A stretch of DNA of 64,000 nt from contig CAWFGU010000001.1 of NCBI GenBank assembly GCA_963815505.1, forward strand, positions 62,001 to 126,000. Direction: 5' to 3'. Of this stretch, positions 45,787-54,463 are shown one piece after another. Position numbers and translations under genes: made by a program. Source of the stretch: CAXBBB01 sp963815505. GTDB taxonomy: Bacteria; Bacteroidota; Rhodothermia; Rhodothermales; BA12. The notes beneath the pieces were generated by a model. It searched no databases and was not told the DNA's origin. It saw nothing but the letters and a program-made list of their open reading frames with translations. Every line of letters starts with the position of its first letter. The first letter of the stretch is position 1.

Positions 45787-46512
45787 CTACGCAGCAACGA
45801 CCCCGTTGGTCGGACGCTCGAGCATAACGAGACCTTGGGCGACGAGCAAGTTGGTCACCAGAAAAAACAGGGCTTCTTCGATCGGCAGCCCGAGCAGGTC
45901 GACGCCGGTTCGCGTGGCGTCGGTGATGTGCCAGATGCCCAGCCCGATGGCGATGCGGTCGGCGACCCAGAGGTAGAGCGTCATCGGCACGACGGCCCAC
46001 AGCATCAGCCGCCGCCGCGCCCAGATCAGGTGACCGCCCATCGCCCACATCAAGGCGAGGACGGGAAACGCCCACGCCACGATCAGGCCCATGTAGGTCC
46101 ATCTGCCGCCGACGTAGATCATCACACCTCCGGCAATGGCAAGCGCGAGATGGACGGCCGCCATGGCGTAGCGCAGCGGCTTGCGGCCGTCGGGAATCGG
46201 CCAGACGGGCCAGCGGACCTGGAGCAGGCGCACGCCCAGTCCGGCCAGGACGGTCTGGAGTCCGAAGAAGGCGTATTCCTCGACCGGCACGTAGCCGATC
46301 GTAGCGAGCACGCGTCCCGGCGGATAGGTCCAGATGGCGTTGGCGACGAGGAAGTTGTCCCACGGCGTCGTGTAGACGAACGCGGCGACAAACATCGCGG
46401 CGAGCGGCCACCACGGCTGATACCCGGCGCGTCCGCGCGTGCCGCGTTGGAGCAGCGCCAGGATGACGAGCAGCGGCAGGATGAAAACGAGGTGGAACTG
46501 CAAGTAGGTCAT
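45787..46512 (-). CDS. Lycopene cyclase domain protein (CrtYcd-type carotenoid cyclase)
   Basis: A 241-residue membrane protein with about seven helices made of two homologous halves. The lycopene cyclase domain motifs are visible: VYTTPWDNFLVANAIW and YVPVEEYAFFGLQT in the first half, and LGLPIEEALFFLVTNLLVAQG in the second. The P-x-E-E-x-x-F-F repeats are those of heterodimeric CrtYc/CrtYd cyclases in a fused form. It would turn lycopene into a cyclic carotenoid. It begins with MTYLQFHLVFILPLL, and its gene lies 99 bp beyond sodC on the same strand. Confidence 0.9.
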   Translation of the reverse strand: MTYLQFHLVFILPLLVILALLQRGTRGRAGYQPWWPLAAMFVAAFVYTTPWDNFLVANAIWTYPPGRVLATIGYVPVEEYAFFGLQTVLAGLGVRLLQVRWPVWPIPDGRKPLRYAMAAVHLALAIAGGVMIYVGGRWTYMGLIVAWAFPVLALMWAMGGHLIWARRRLMLWAVVPMTLYLWVADRIAIGLGIWHITDATRTGVDLLGLPIEEALFFLVTNLLVAQGLVMLERPTNGVVAA

Positions 46513-46598
46513 GCGCGCTGAGACGCTCGGCGTCGCGCGCTGTTGCCTGACACGCGGCTATTTCGGCAACCGCGAGGAGGCACCCGCGTCTCACCCGA

Positions 46599-46847
46599 AT
46601 GGCTACATCCGACTCCTCTCCCGACCGTCGCGGCTCGCCCGCCGTCGCGCTACGCAAGGCGCTGATCAGCACGGCCGTCGCGTTCGCCGTGTTGTGTGGA
46701 CTGGCGTACGGAGAGTCGCCTGAGGCCTTTTCGGTGTGGGACGTACTGACGAGCCACAGCGTGCTGCTCGGCTCGATCCTGCTCGCCCTTTTCGGATGGG
46801 ACATGCTGCGCCAATCACGCGCCCGAGACGCTCGGGAGGAGGCCTGA
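46599..46847 (+). CDS. Small two-helix membrane protein
   Basis: An 82-residue protein with a hydrophilic N-terminus, helix 1 (ALISTAVAFAVLCGLAYG) and helix 2 (SVLLGSILLALFGWDML), ending in a charged tail (RQSRARDAREEA). I recognise no family. The start is the first ATG after an 86-bp divergent gap from the lycopene cyclase gene. It is short, but the two clear helices and sensible composition support it. Confidence 0.55.
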   Translation: MATSDSSPDRRGSPAVALRKALISTAVAFAVLCGLAYGESPEAFSVWDVLTSHSVLLGSILLALFGWDMLRQSRARDAREEA

Positions 46848-46907
46848 TCGAGCACCGCTACCGGCTCTGGCCTCTGTTCTACAAGATCCGGTGCACCCTT
46901 TCCCTTT

Positions 46908-46968
46908 GTCATCGCCTTGTCATCGCCACGTCGCTGCGCATCGGAGACGGTTTGCTCCTCGCGATGAC
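46908..46968. repeat. Interspersed repeat of the GTCATCGCGAGGAGC type
   Basis: GTCATCGCC occurs twice in direct orientation (46908-46916 and 46919-46927) and GCGATGAC follows at 46961-46968, forming an 8-bp stem with the second copy. On the minus strand it reads GTCATCGCGAGGAGC...GCAGCGACGTGGCGATGAC, like the common TCATTGCGAGGAGC element of many drafts. It lies in the 142-bp gap before the phosphodiesterase stop. Confidence 0.6.
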
Positions 46969-46989
46969 GAAGGAGGTAGAGCCGCCCGC

Positions 46990-48234
46990 CTACCGAGTCA
47001 CCGCGCGAACGGCGTCCGCATCGCCCTCGCTGGGAGCCGGGTCGACGCCCAGAACGTGGGCAACGACTCCATACACGTCGACGGCCGAGAGCGGGGCGAC
47101 CGTCGCGCCGCTCTTGAAGTGGGGGCCGTGGGCGACGAAGAGGCCGCCCATCGAGTCATAGGCGTTGTCGTAGCCGTGCGAGCCTCCGCTGGGCCGGTCG
47201 TCTCGGCGGTCGAGGTAGGACTGCGAGGTGACCGTCCAGCCGTCGTCGGCGATCAGGACGATGGGTGGAATGCGGCCGTTGTCGCGGTAGCGCAGCCGAG
47301 CGGGCGTGTTCTCCTTGCGGTAGGCGCGGACGTGGTCGAGCGCGTCGATCCTCGCGATCATGTCGCCCACGTCGTCGCCTTCGGCGGGCCAGATGCCGAC
47401 CGGCTCGCCCCACTCTACGTCGGCGGCTTCCACATCGATGGCCTCGTCGAGCACGACCACGCGCGAGCGGTCGACGGCGGCCATGCCGTGGTCGCTCACG
47501 ATGACGAGGTCGGTGCGGCCTCCCATCCCGCGCGCCTCGAGCCCGGCGATCAGACGAGCCAGCGTGGCGTCGACTTCGCCGATCGCCTCGGCCACTTCGG
47601 GCGAGTCGGGTCCGTGCCGGTGTCCCTGGCTGTCGACGGCCGAGAAGTAGAGCGTGATCAGGCGCGGACGCTCGGACGCCGGGCGGTCCAGCCACGCCAG
47701 AGCTGTGTCGACGCGCGCCGAATAGGCCAGGTCATCGTCGTAGGGCATCCAGTGCGTCGGCCGGTTGGGCCGGTCGACTTCGGATCCGGGCCAGAAGACG
47801 GTCCCCGCGCGCACGCCCTGCCGCTCGGCTGTCGTCCAGATCGGCTCGCCGCCCCACCAGCGCGCGTCGGCGTTGGCTTCGGCGTTCGACATCGAGAACT
47901 CCATCGGTTTCCCCTCGCCGTCCAGCATGGCCGGGTCGCGCATCGAGTTGCCCACGACGCCGTGCTGCTCGGGGTAGAGGCCCGTCACGAGCGAGTAGTG
48001 GTTGGGAAACGTCTTGGTCGGAAAAACCGGAATCAGCCGTTCGGCTCGAACCCCTTCGGCCGCCAATCGGCGCAGCGTCGGCGCCTGCACGTCGGCCCGG
48101 TCGAGATAGTCGTGGCGGAAGCCGTCGATGGAGATGAGGACCACGGTCGGCTCGGCTCGCTCGTCGACGGGACGGGACGAGAAGCATCCGCCGATGCTGA
48201 GCAGAAGTAGGAGACCGAGAAAGCGGAGCGACAT
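46990..48234 (-). CDS. Ectonucleotide pyrophosphatase/phosphodiesterase-like alkaline phosphatase family lipoprotein
   Basis: A 414-residue lipoprotein (lipobox SIGGC, Cys17). The alkaline-phosphatase-fold motifs are VVLISIDGFRHDYLD (metal Asp), FPTKTFPNHYSLVTGLYPEQHGVVGN (nucleophile Thr in K-T-F-P-N; split), FSAVDSQGHRHGPDS (metal Asp/His), VIVSDHGM (metal Asp-His) and GGSHGYDN (metal His). This set matches the NPP family, which hydrolyses nucleotide phosphodiesters or lysophospholipids. The ATG at 48232-48234 is the lipoprotein start; a longer frame upstream is rejected. Confidence 0.92.
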   Translation of the reverse strand: MSLRFLGLLLLLSIGGCFSSRPVDERAEPTVVLISIDGFRHDYLDRADVQAPTLRRLAAEGVRAERLIPVFPTKTFPNHYSLVTGLYPEQHGVVGNSMRDPAMLDGEGKPMEFSMSNAEANADARWWGGEPIWTTAERQGVRAGTVFWPGSEVDRPNRPTHWMPYDDDLAYSARVDTALAWLDRPASERPRLITLYFSAVDSQGHRHGPDSPEVAEAIGEVDATLARLIAGLEARGMGGRTDLVIVSDHGMAAVDRSRVVVLDEAIDVEAADVEWGEPVGIWPAEGDDVGDMIARIDALDHVRAYRKENTPARLRYRDNGRIPPIVLIADDGWTVTSQSYLDRRDDRPSGGSHGYDNAYDSMGGLFVAHGPHFKSGATVAPLSAVDVYGVVAHVLGVDPAPSEGDADAVRAVTR

Positions 48235-48429
48235 AGGAGAAGAGTCGATGGGAAGATCAGAACGCAGCCAATAGTCGGGGCGGGGCATGAGCTTCGGGCG
48301 CACCCGGAGCCGAGACGGCAGGTAAGCTACCGCTCGGCTCTCGCACCTCGGAGGCCAACGCGTTATCAAATCGAAGTTCGCCATCGGCGCGAGGCAGAAA
48401 CCCCGCCTTCCGCCTCTCGTTGCCCAAAC

Positions 48430-48978
48430 ATGGACACGCCCGCCTCGCCCGACGCCCCCCAGCCGCCTCGCCGCGCCGATCTCGAAGCGCAGCCGCACGC
48501 GCACACGCCGCACTTCACGCCCGCCCGCGTAGACGAGGCGCGCGAACGCTTCCGCGCGTTTCTCAAAGAACGCGGCCAGCGTCAGACGCCCGAGCGCTTC
48601 GCCATCCTCGACGCCATCTACGCCACGCCCGACCACATCGACGCCGACACGCTGTTCGTGCGCTTGAAGCAGAGCGGCGAGCGGTTGTCGCGGGCGACGG
48701 TCTACAACACGCTCGAGCTTCTGGTGGCGTGCCAGCTCGTCGTCCGCCACCAGTTCGGGCAAAACCAGGCGCGCTACGAGCGGGCGTTCAGCTACTGGCA
48801 GCACGACCACCTGATCTGCCAGCAGTGCAACCAAATCTACGAGTTCTGCGACCCGCGCCTGCACCAGATCCAGCAGATGATCGGCGAGATCTACGGCTTC
48901 GACGTGACGCAGCACTCGCTCAACCTCTATGGCGTCTGCAACAAGGACGAGTGCCGCGCCGCCGGACGCATCGCGTAA
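48430..48978 (+). CDS. fur: Fur-family transcriptional regulator
   Basis: A 182-residue metal-dependent repressor. A 30-residue His/Pro-rich N-terminal tail (AQPHAHTPHF) precedes the winged-helix domain: RQTPERFAILDAIYATPDHIDADTLFVRLKQ, then RLSRATVYNTLELL (recognition helix). The dimer domain has HDHLICQQCNQIYEFCD with Cys-x-x-Cys, and a second Cys pair is in CNKDEC, giving a structural zinc site. Fur, Zur and PerR cannot be separated by eye; the arrangement favours Fur or a close paralogue. The ATG follows a C/T-rich leader (gccttccgcctctcgttgcccaaac). Confidence 0.9.
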   Translation: MDTPASPDAPQPPRRADLEAQPHAHTPHFTPARVDEARERFRAFLKERGQRQTPERFAILDAIYATPDHIDADTLFVRLKQSGERLSRATVYNTLELLVACQLVVRHQFGQNQARYERAFSYWQHDHLICQQCNQIYEFCDPRLHQIQQMIGEIYGFDVTQHSLNLYGVCNKDECRAAGRIA

Positions 48979-49105
48979 TCCGGTCGAAGGAGCCGCGACA
49001 GGCATCGGCTGACCGGCTCGGGTATTACGCAACAGGTCCTTAACGCGCCGCCTCTTGCCTAATCGGAAGCGGTTTCGTTCTTTGTCTGTCCTCCTCGTCC
49101 TCTGC

Positions 49106-49540
49106 ATGCCCTCCGTGCCACTCCAACGCCTCTCGCTTCTACTGCTCGCCGGGCTGATGCTGTGCGCGCTGCCGATCCAGGCGCAGACACGGGCCGAAGT
49201 GGAGTTTCGTCGCGTCGAGATGCAGCAGAACGAAGCCGTCGTGTCGTGGCAGATGCGAGCCGAGCCGGGCGTTACGGCCTACCGCATCGAGCGTAAGGCC
49301 GCCATTTCGGGCAGCGATCAGTTCATGCCGGTCAAAGACATGACGCCCCACGGGACGGGCCGACTCTACACGTGGCGCGACACCAACCTGCACAAAGACG
49401 CTGCCTCGGACCTCGTCGAGTACCGCGTTTCGGCCGTCTTCTCCGATGGATCGACCCAGACGCTGTTCACGCAGCAGCTCAACTACACAGCGACCGCCAT
49501 CCGACGCACGTGGGGCAGCCTCAAGGCGCTGTTTCAGTAG
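49106..49540 (+). CDS. Secreted fibronectin type III-like protein
   Basis: A 144-residue protein from the ATG at 49106, with signal peptide MPSVPLQRLSLLLLAGLMLCALPIQA. The mature part has the fibronectin-type-III rhythm: EFRRVEMQQNEAVVSWQM, GVTAYRIERK and VEYRVSAVFSDGS. No catalytic motif is visible. It may be a surface or extracellular matrix accessory. Upstream in-frame codons to 49055 would put basic residues before a second hydrophobic stretch and are less likely. A class I DNA methyltransferase starts 11 bp later. Confidence 0.65.
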   Translation: MPSVPLQRLSLLLLAGLMLCALPIQAQTRAEVEFRRVEMQQNEAVVSWQMRAEPGVTAYRIERKAAISGSDQFMPVKDMTPHGTGRLYTWRDTNLHKDAASDLVEYRVSAVFSDGSTQTLFTQQLNYTATAIRRTWGSLKALFQ

Positions 49541-49550
49541 GTTGGGCTGA

Positions 49551-51050
49551 ATGGCGTCGCTGACGAAAACGTACTCCGACGATAAAAGGGCCGGGCGCGT
49601 CTACACCCCGGACCACCTGGTCCGGCGCATCCTAGACCTAGCCGAGTACGACGGAAGCACGCCGCTGCGCATCCTCGATCCGGCCTGCGGCGACGGACAA
49701 TTTCTCGTCGAAGTAGTCCGCCGCATCCTCGACGCCTCTCACCCAAAGTCGCTGGAGCAATCGCTTGGCAACGTGCACGGCTGGGACGTGGACTCGGGCG
49801 CCATCGCCGATTGCCGGGACCGGCTCGATGCGCTCGTAGATCCGCTCGGCGTCACGGTTGACTGGAACGTGCGCGTGCGTAACTCGCTCGAGGCGCGCTC
49901 GGACGGCGGACTGTTCGCTGTCGCAGAAGAGCAGTTCGACCTCGTGATCGGCAACCCACCCTACGTGCGCATCCAGCACCTGAGCCCCGAGGATCGGCAG
50001 TTGGTGCAGACGCGGTATCGGTTTTGTTCGTCGGGATCGACGGATCTGTACGTCGCCTTCTTCGAACTCGCCTTCGACCTGCTGGCGCCCGGCGGCGTCG
50101 CCGCGTTCGTGACGCCCAACACCTATTTCCACACAGCGACGGCAAAGGCGCTTCGCGCGCACGTGGCAACGCACGAGATGCTTCGGCACGTCGTCAACTA
50201 CGGCCATCGGCAGCTTTTCCCGGACGCCACGACCTACGTCGCGATCACGATTGCGTCGAACGCTCCCTCGTCCCGCTTCACGTACACCGACGCCTCGTCC
50301 GACCCGGAGCACGCCCACGAGGTGGACGCAGCGAGCCTGCGAGACGGCTCGGTGTGGCGGTTCGGACACGAGGGCGACGCGCTCGACCCCGAGCGATTCC
50401 GCCCGTTGCGCGAGATCGCGAGCATCCACGTCGGTCTGGCTACGCTCGCCGATCCGGTCTTCATCGTCGAGGCCCTTGACGAGACGGACCCGGACCTTTT
50501 GCGCGTCAGGACCAAGCGCTTCGGCGAGATCGAGATCGAGCGCGGACTGCTCCGCCCGGTCATCAAGGGGTCCAAGGTGAAACCGGGCGTGCCGTGCCAC
50601 CAGGGGCTGTACATCGTCTTTCCGTACGACGATCAGCAGCGCCCCCGAGTGCTGGCCGAAGACATACTGGCCGAGCGCTATCCGCTGGGCTACGCCTACC
50701 TGATCGGCGCGCGCGACCTGCTCGACCGGCGCGACAACGGCAAGCCCAACCCCGCAGCGTGGTACGCATTCGGTAGGACACAGGCGCTCAAAACCAGTTT
50801 CGGTCCCAAAATCATCGTTCCGCCGATGGCGAAAACGCCGACGTTCGTCGTGTCACGCATGTCCGAGGCGACGGTCTATTCGGGCTACTTCATCACCTAC
50901 GACGGCGACCTGGACGCGCTCGCCGACCAACTCAGTTCGGACCGGATGCAGGCGTACGTGCAAGCCGGGAGCCGCGACTTCGTGGGCGGCTGGAAAGGCT
51001 ACACCAAGCGCTCGTTCCAAGATTTCCCCGTCGACATCACCCAGCTCTGA
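49551..51050 (+). CDS. Orphan N6-adenine DNA methyltransferase (TaqI/Eco57I-like)
   Basis: A 499-residue methyltransferase. Motif X/I region: GRVYTPDHLVRRI then ILDPACGDGQFLVEV (SAM binding, residues about 41-55). Motif IV is NPPYVRIQ (about 131-138), which specifies amino-group methylation of adenine. Motif region VI-VIII: FFELAFDLLAPGGVAAFVTPNTYF (split). The C-terminal half (from about 280) has the TaqI-C target-recognition pattern, for example GSKVKPGVPCHQGLYIVFPYD, GRTQALKTSFGPKIIVPP and SGYFITYDGDLDAL. No restriction enzyme or specificity subunit is adjacent, so it is either an orphan regulatory methylase or a fused type IIG remnant without nuclease. Confidence 0.9.
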   Translation: MASLTKTYSDDKRAGRVYTPDHLVRRILDLAEYDGSTPLRILDPACGDGQFLVEVVRRILDASHPKSLEQSLGNVHGWDVDSGAIADCRDRLDALVDPLGVTVDWNVRVRNSLEARSDGGLFAVAEEQFDLVIGNPPYVRIQHLSPEDRQLVQTRYRFCSSGSTDLYVAFFELAFDLLAPGGVAAFVTPNTYFHTATAKALRAHVATHEMLRHVVNYGHRQLFPDATTYVAITIASNAPSSRFTYTDASSDPEHAHEVDAASLRDGSVWRFGHEGDALDPERFRPLREIASIHVGLATLADPVFIVEALDETDPDLLRVRTKRFGEIEIERGLLRPVIKGSKVKPGVPCHQGLYIVFPYDDQQRPRVLAEDILAERYPLGYAYLIGARDLLDRRDNGKPNPAAWYAFGRTQALKTSFGPKIIVPPMAKTPTFVVSRMSEATVYSGYFITYDGDLDALADQLSSDRMQAYVQAGSRDFVGGWKGYTKRSFQDFPVDITQL

Positions 51051-51059
51051 CGCCGCGCG

Positions 51060-54000
51060 TCACGCGTCCGCCTTGTCCTCGAACCGCAGCGGAACCTCGA
51101 CCCGGACGACCGTGCCGCCTCTGGGATGCGGGTTGATCTCAAACGTACCTCCGGCTTCTTCAGCACGCGCGGCCATGTTGCGCAATCCGTTGCCCGACAG
51201 GCCTGCCGAGTCGATGGGTGCTGGTTCGGCCGCGTACGCTCCATCGTCGCGGATGGTGAGAACGAACGTGCGACCGCTCGCCGCTGCAGTAATCCAGAGG
51301 GCTGAGCCTCGGCTGTGTTTGAGGCTGTTCTGGATGGCCTCCTGGCCGATGCGAAACAGGTGGAGGGCCTGACTGGGACCCAGCGTCGGCCCCTCGTCGG
51401 CTGCGTCTGTGTCGAGGTTTAGGCCGGGGGCCGCGACGTGCAGGTCGACGCCCGGGTGAAAGTGCAGGCGGTCGCGGGTCCAGCGTCGGAGTTGACGCGC
51501 GAACTCCGCCGCGCCGACGCGCTCCTTGCTCAGCGCCCAGATCGTCTCGCGGAGCAGGCCGATACTGCCCCTCGCCTCGTCCTGGAGCGAGGCGATCAGC
51601 TCGTCGCGGCGTTCGGGTGTGCCTCGCTCGGCGACGAGTTGCGTCAGCTCCAGCCCTCGGATCAGGCTCGTCAGGTGGGCGCCGACGTTGTCGTGTAGGT
51701 CGCGGCTGATGCGGGTGCGCTCCACGTTGAGCCGCTGCTCGACCTCGAGCGCGCGCAGGCGCTCCTTGAGACGCCGCTGCGACGCGTGGCGGACGCCGTA
51801 GACCAGGATTGCGAGCCCGCTCAGCCCAGCCAGGGAGTAGAACCACCACGTTCCCCACCACGGCGGCGCCACGACGATGGACAACAGCCGCTCCGGCGTG
51901 CGCCACAGTCCGTCGGCGCTCTCGGCGCTGACGCGAAGCGTGTAGTCGCCCGGACCCAAGTCGGTGTAGGCCACGGTCGGTTGATCGCTGACCGCGTCGG
52001 CGGGGTCGACGCCGTCCAGCCGGTGACGGAAGCGGATGTGCTCGGCTCCGGCGAACAACGGCGCCGACAGGTGGAGCGTCACAAAGTTGGCATCGTACGC
52101 CAGTTGAAGCGCGCCGCCTGCGTACCGATCGGGAGACAGTGGCACATCGAACACGTCGACGCCGGTGAAGAACAGACCAGACGGTTCGGGCGGGCGGGCC
52201 ACGCGCATCGGCTCGAACGCACTCACGCCCGCAGGTCCACCGACGTAGAGCGTGGAGTCATGGGCGAAGTAGGCGCCGGTATTGAACTCGTCGGACTGAA
52301 CGCCGTCGCGCCGCGTGAACGTCCGCACAGATCCGGTGGACGGATCGAGGCGGGCCAGTCCCGTATTGGTCGGGATCCAGCGCGCGCCATCGGGCGAGGG
52401 CAGCGCGGCGTAGGTGTAGTCGCCGGGCAAGCCGGACGAGGCGTCGTAGTAGCGGATCGCGGTCGAGTCGGGGTGAAAGCGGAATACGCCGCCGCCATAC
52501 GTTGCCACCCAGAGCGCGCCACCCGGCTCGCGATCCACGTAGCGGAGGTCGGGGTGCGGAAGCGCGTCGCGTGCGATCAGCGGTGTGGCGTCGAGGACGC
52601 CACCGCGCAGGTCGAGCCGGTATAATCCGCCGTACGCTGCTGCTAAAGCCGACGAATCCGAGAGCACGAACACGCGCCGCACGATGCCGGGAGCGGGCCA
52701 GTTCACCCGGCTGCCGCCGCCATCGCCGCCGCCATTGCCGCCGCCAGCCAGCCCATCGGCCGACGCGATGCGCTCGACGCCGGTCTCGTGCGCCAGCCAC
52801 AGCGCGCCGCCGGGCGACCGCTGCACGTGGTAGAGGTGCGGCGGCGAAGCCCGGTCGGCCCTCGTCGCCACGCGGCGCGTTCCATCTGCATCGACTCGGC
52901 ACAGGCCAGCGCCGCTGCCGATCCAGAGGCCGTTCGCGTCCGGCAGCGCGTGCCACGCCGGGCCGTTGCATGCCCCGAGATCGACTCGCCGAGCCGATGA
53001 TTCGCCGCTGACCAGTCGCTCCAGGTTCGCGCCCGCACCTACGAACAGGTCGCCCGATCCAGCGTCCCGCGCGACGCTGAGTACGAAGTCGGTGTCCAAG
53101 CCAGACGTCGCCCGGTTGATCGTTCGGAACGGCGACGGCGGGTCGATGCGGTATAGTCCGTCGCCCCACGTCGCGATCCAGAGCGTGCCGTCGCGCGTGC
53201 GCACCGGAGGCGACAACGCACCCTCGCGCGCCGTCGTCAGCCGAGACGGACTTCCGGGCGCAGGCGTGATCTCGACGCGTCGCGCGGTGCCCTCGGGTGA
53301 GTAGACCGCATACCCCTCCCTGCCCGGCACCCAAACGTCAGAGCCGACGCGATGGGCACGAGCGGTCGTCGCGCTGCTCCATTTCGACGCCACCATCGAG
53401 ACGCTTCTGCCATCCGGCCGAAGCGCCCGCACGCCTTGATCCGTCGACACCCAGAGCGTGCCGTCGATGCCTTCGACCATGCCGATTACGTCGTCGAAGA
53501 TCGCATCACCTCCAGCGACGCGGCGCATCGCTCCCCCTTCGGCCGACGGATCGACTACGAACAGCCCACTGGTCATGCCTACCCACAGTCCATCGGCGCG
53601 AGGCAGCAGCACGTTGGCGTACGCGTCGCCGGGCCGAGTGAGGATGGAATACCGGACCAGCCCCTCGTCCGTCCAGCGCACGACGCCCAGCGCGCCGTCC
53701 CTCGTGCCCACGTAGAGGCTACCATCGGGACCTGCAGCGATGGCCGATGCGTGGAGGTCCGGCAACAGATCCGGAGGTGTGCAGGCGAATCGGTCGGTCG
53801 CAAATCGGTAGCGGCAGACGCCTCCTCCGCGCGTGCCGACGAAAAAGCCGTCCTCGGCGAACGCGAACCCGTGGATCAGTCCGTCGGAGAGGCCAGTGCG
53901 GTCGCCTGCGGGGTAGCGTGCGAACCTCAACCCGTCGAAGCGGACCAATCCGTCGAGCGTGCCGATCCATAGGAAGCCGCGCGCGTCCTCGAACAGACTC

Positions 54001-54164
54001 GTAATCGTGTTGTGCGGCAGCCCATCGGCCGTCGTCATGCGCGTGAATGTGCGACGCTCGACTACAGCACCGCTCGCATCCCAGGCGGGCTGTGCCGAAG
54101 CAGTCGGAAGGGCGAGTAGGAGCACTACCAGCAGCGTGTGGCGGTACGCGCGGTTCATGCGCAC
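51060..54164 (-). CDS. Two-component-regulator propeller histidine kinase (Reg_prop / Y_Y_Y / HisKA_3)
   Basis: A 1034-residue sensor. A signal peptide (HTLLVVLLLALPTASA) is followed by a two-bladed-ring periplasmic propeller domain with repeats such as GFLWIGTLDGLVRFDG, GTLWVSTDQGVRAL and GALWVATYGGGVFRF (to about residue 660). A Y_Y_Y Ig-like domain (about 690-765; FRHRLDGVDPADAV, YTLRVSAES) precedes one helix (WWFYSLAGLSGLAILVYGV). The HisKA_3 domain has ISRDLHDNVGAHL, and the ATPase domain has QEAIQNSLKHS, RDDGAYA and GNGLRNMAARAEEAGG. The pattern is the NarL/LuxR-coupled type; no partner regulator is adjacent. It likely senses carbohydrate or another periplasmic ligand. Confidence 0.93.
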   Translation of the reverse strand: MRMNRAYRHTLLVVLLLALPTASAQPAWDASGAVVERRTFTRMTTADGLPHNTITSLFEDARGFLWIGTLDGLVRFDGLRFARYPAGDRTGLSDGLIHGFAFAEDGFFVGTRGGGVCRYRFATDRFACTPPDLLPDLHASAIAAGPDGSLYVGTRDGALGVVRWTDEGLVRYSILTRPGDAYANVLLPRADGLWVGMTSGLFVVDPSAEGGAMRRVAGGDAIFDDVIGMVEGIDGTLWVSTDQGVRALRPDGRSVSMVASKWSSATTARAHRVGSDVWVPGREGYAVYSPEGTARRVEITPAPGSPSRLTTAREGALSPPVRTRDGTLWIATWGDGLYRIDPPSPFRTINRATSGLDTDFVLSVARDAGSGDLFVGAGANLERLVSGESSARRVDLGACNGPAWHALPDANGLWIGSGAGLCRVDADGTRRVATRADRASPPHLYHVQRSPGGALWLAHETGVERIASADGLAGGGNGGGDGGGSRVNWPAPGIVRRVFVLSDSSALAAAYGGLYRLDLRGGVLDATPLIARDALPHPDLRYVDREPGGALWVATYGGGVFRFHPDSTAIRYYDASSGLPGDYTYAALPSPDGARWIPTNTGLARLDPSTGSVRTFTRRDGVQSDEFNTGAYFAHDSTLYVGGPAGVSAFEPMRVARPPEPSGLFFTGVDVFDVPLSPDRYAGGALQLAYDANFVTLHLSAPLFAGAEHIRFRHRLDGVDPADAVSDQPTVAYTDLGPGDYTLRVSAESADGLWRTPERLLSIVVAPPWWGTWWFYSLAGLSGLAILVYGVRHASQRRLKERLRALEVEQRLNVERTRISRDLHDNVGAHLTSLIRGLELTQLVAERGTPERRDELIASLQDEARGSIGLLRETIWALSKERVGAAEFARQLRRWTRDRLHFHPGVDLHVAAPGLNLDTDAADEGPTLGPSQALHLFRIGQEAIQNSLKHSRGSALWITAAASGRTFVLTIRDDGAYAAEPAPIDSAGLSGNGLRNMAARAEEAGGTFEINPHPRGGTVVRVEVPLRFEDKADA

Positions 54165-54324
54165 AATGTACCTACTTGACGAGGATGGCGTGAACGATAG
54201 ATGGATCAGAGTCCATCCTTATTAGTGGATGCGCGGTCTTGGTACTGCTCGGCCACTCCTCGGTCACACCCAAAAGAGCGAGTCTGAGTACCTTTCGCGT
54301 CGCGATTCGGGACTGGAAAGCGGC

Positions 54325-54340
54325 TGGCACAGAGCTTGCG
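54325..54340 (+). promoter_or_regulatory. Sigma-54-like promoter core before the PIG-L gene
   Basis: TGGCACAGAGCTTGCG has a perfect TGGCAC and TTGC, with GG and GC 10 bp apart. It lies 125 nt before the PIG-L ATG, inside the 299-bp gap. It matches better than chance would suggest, but the distance is longer than at the flagellar genes. Confidence 0.5.
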
Positions 54341-54463
54341 GTAGGCTCATCGACGCGCACCGACTATCGTGCTGCTGCCGACGCTCTCCGACGATCTTCC
54401 CACGGCGAGGAGCTGGACAGCCCGAACCGGCGCGCGTTTTCCCCTCGACCTCCTACGTCGCCC

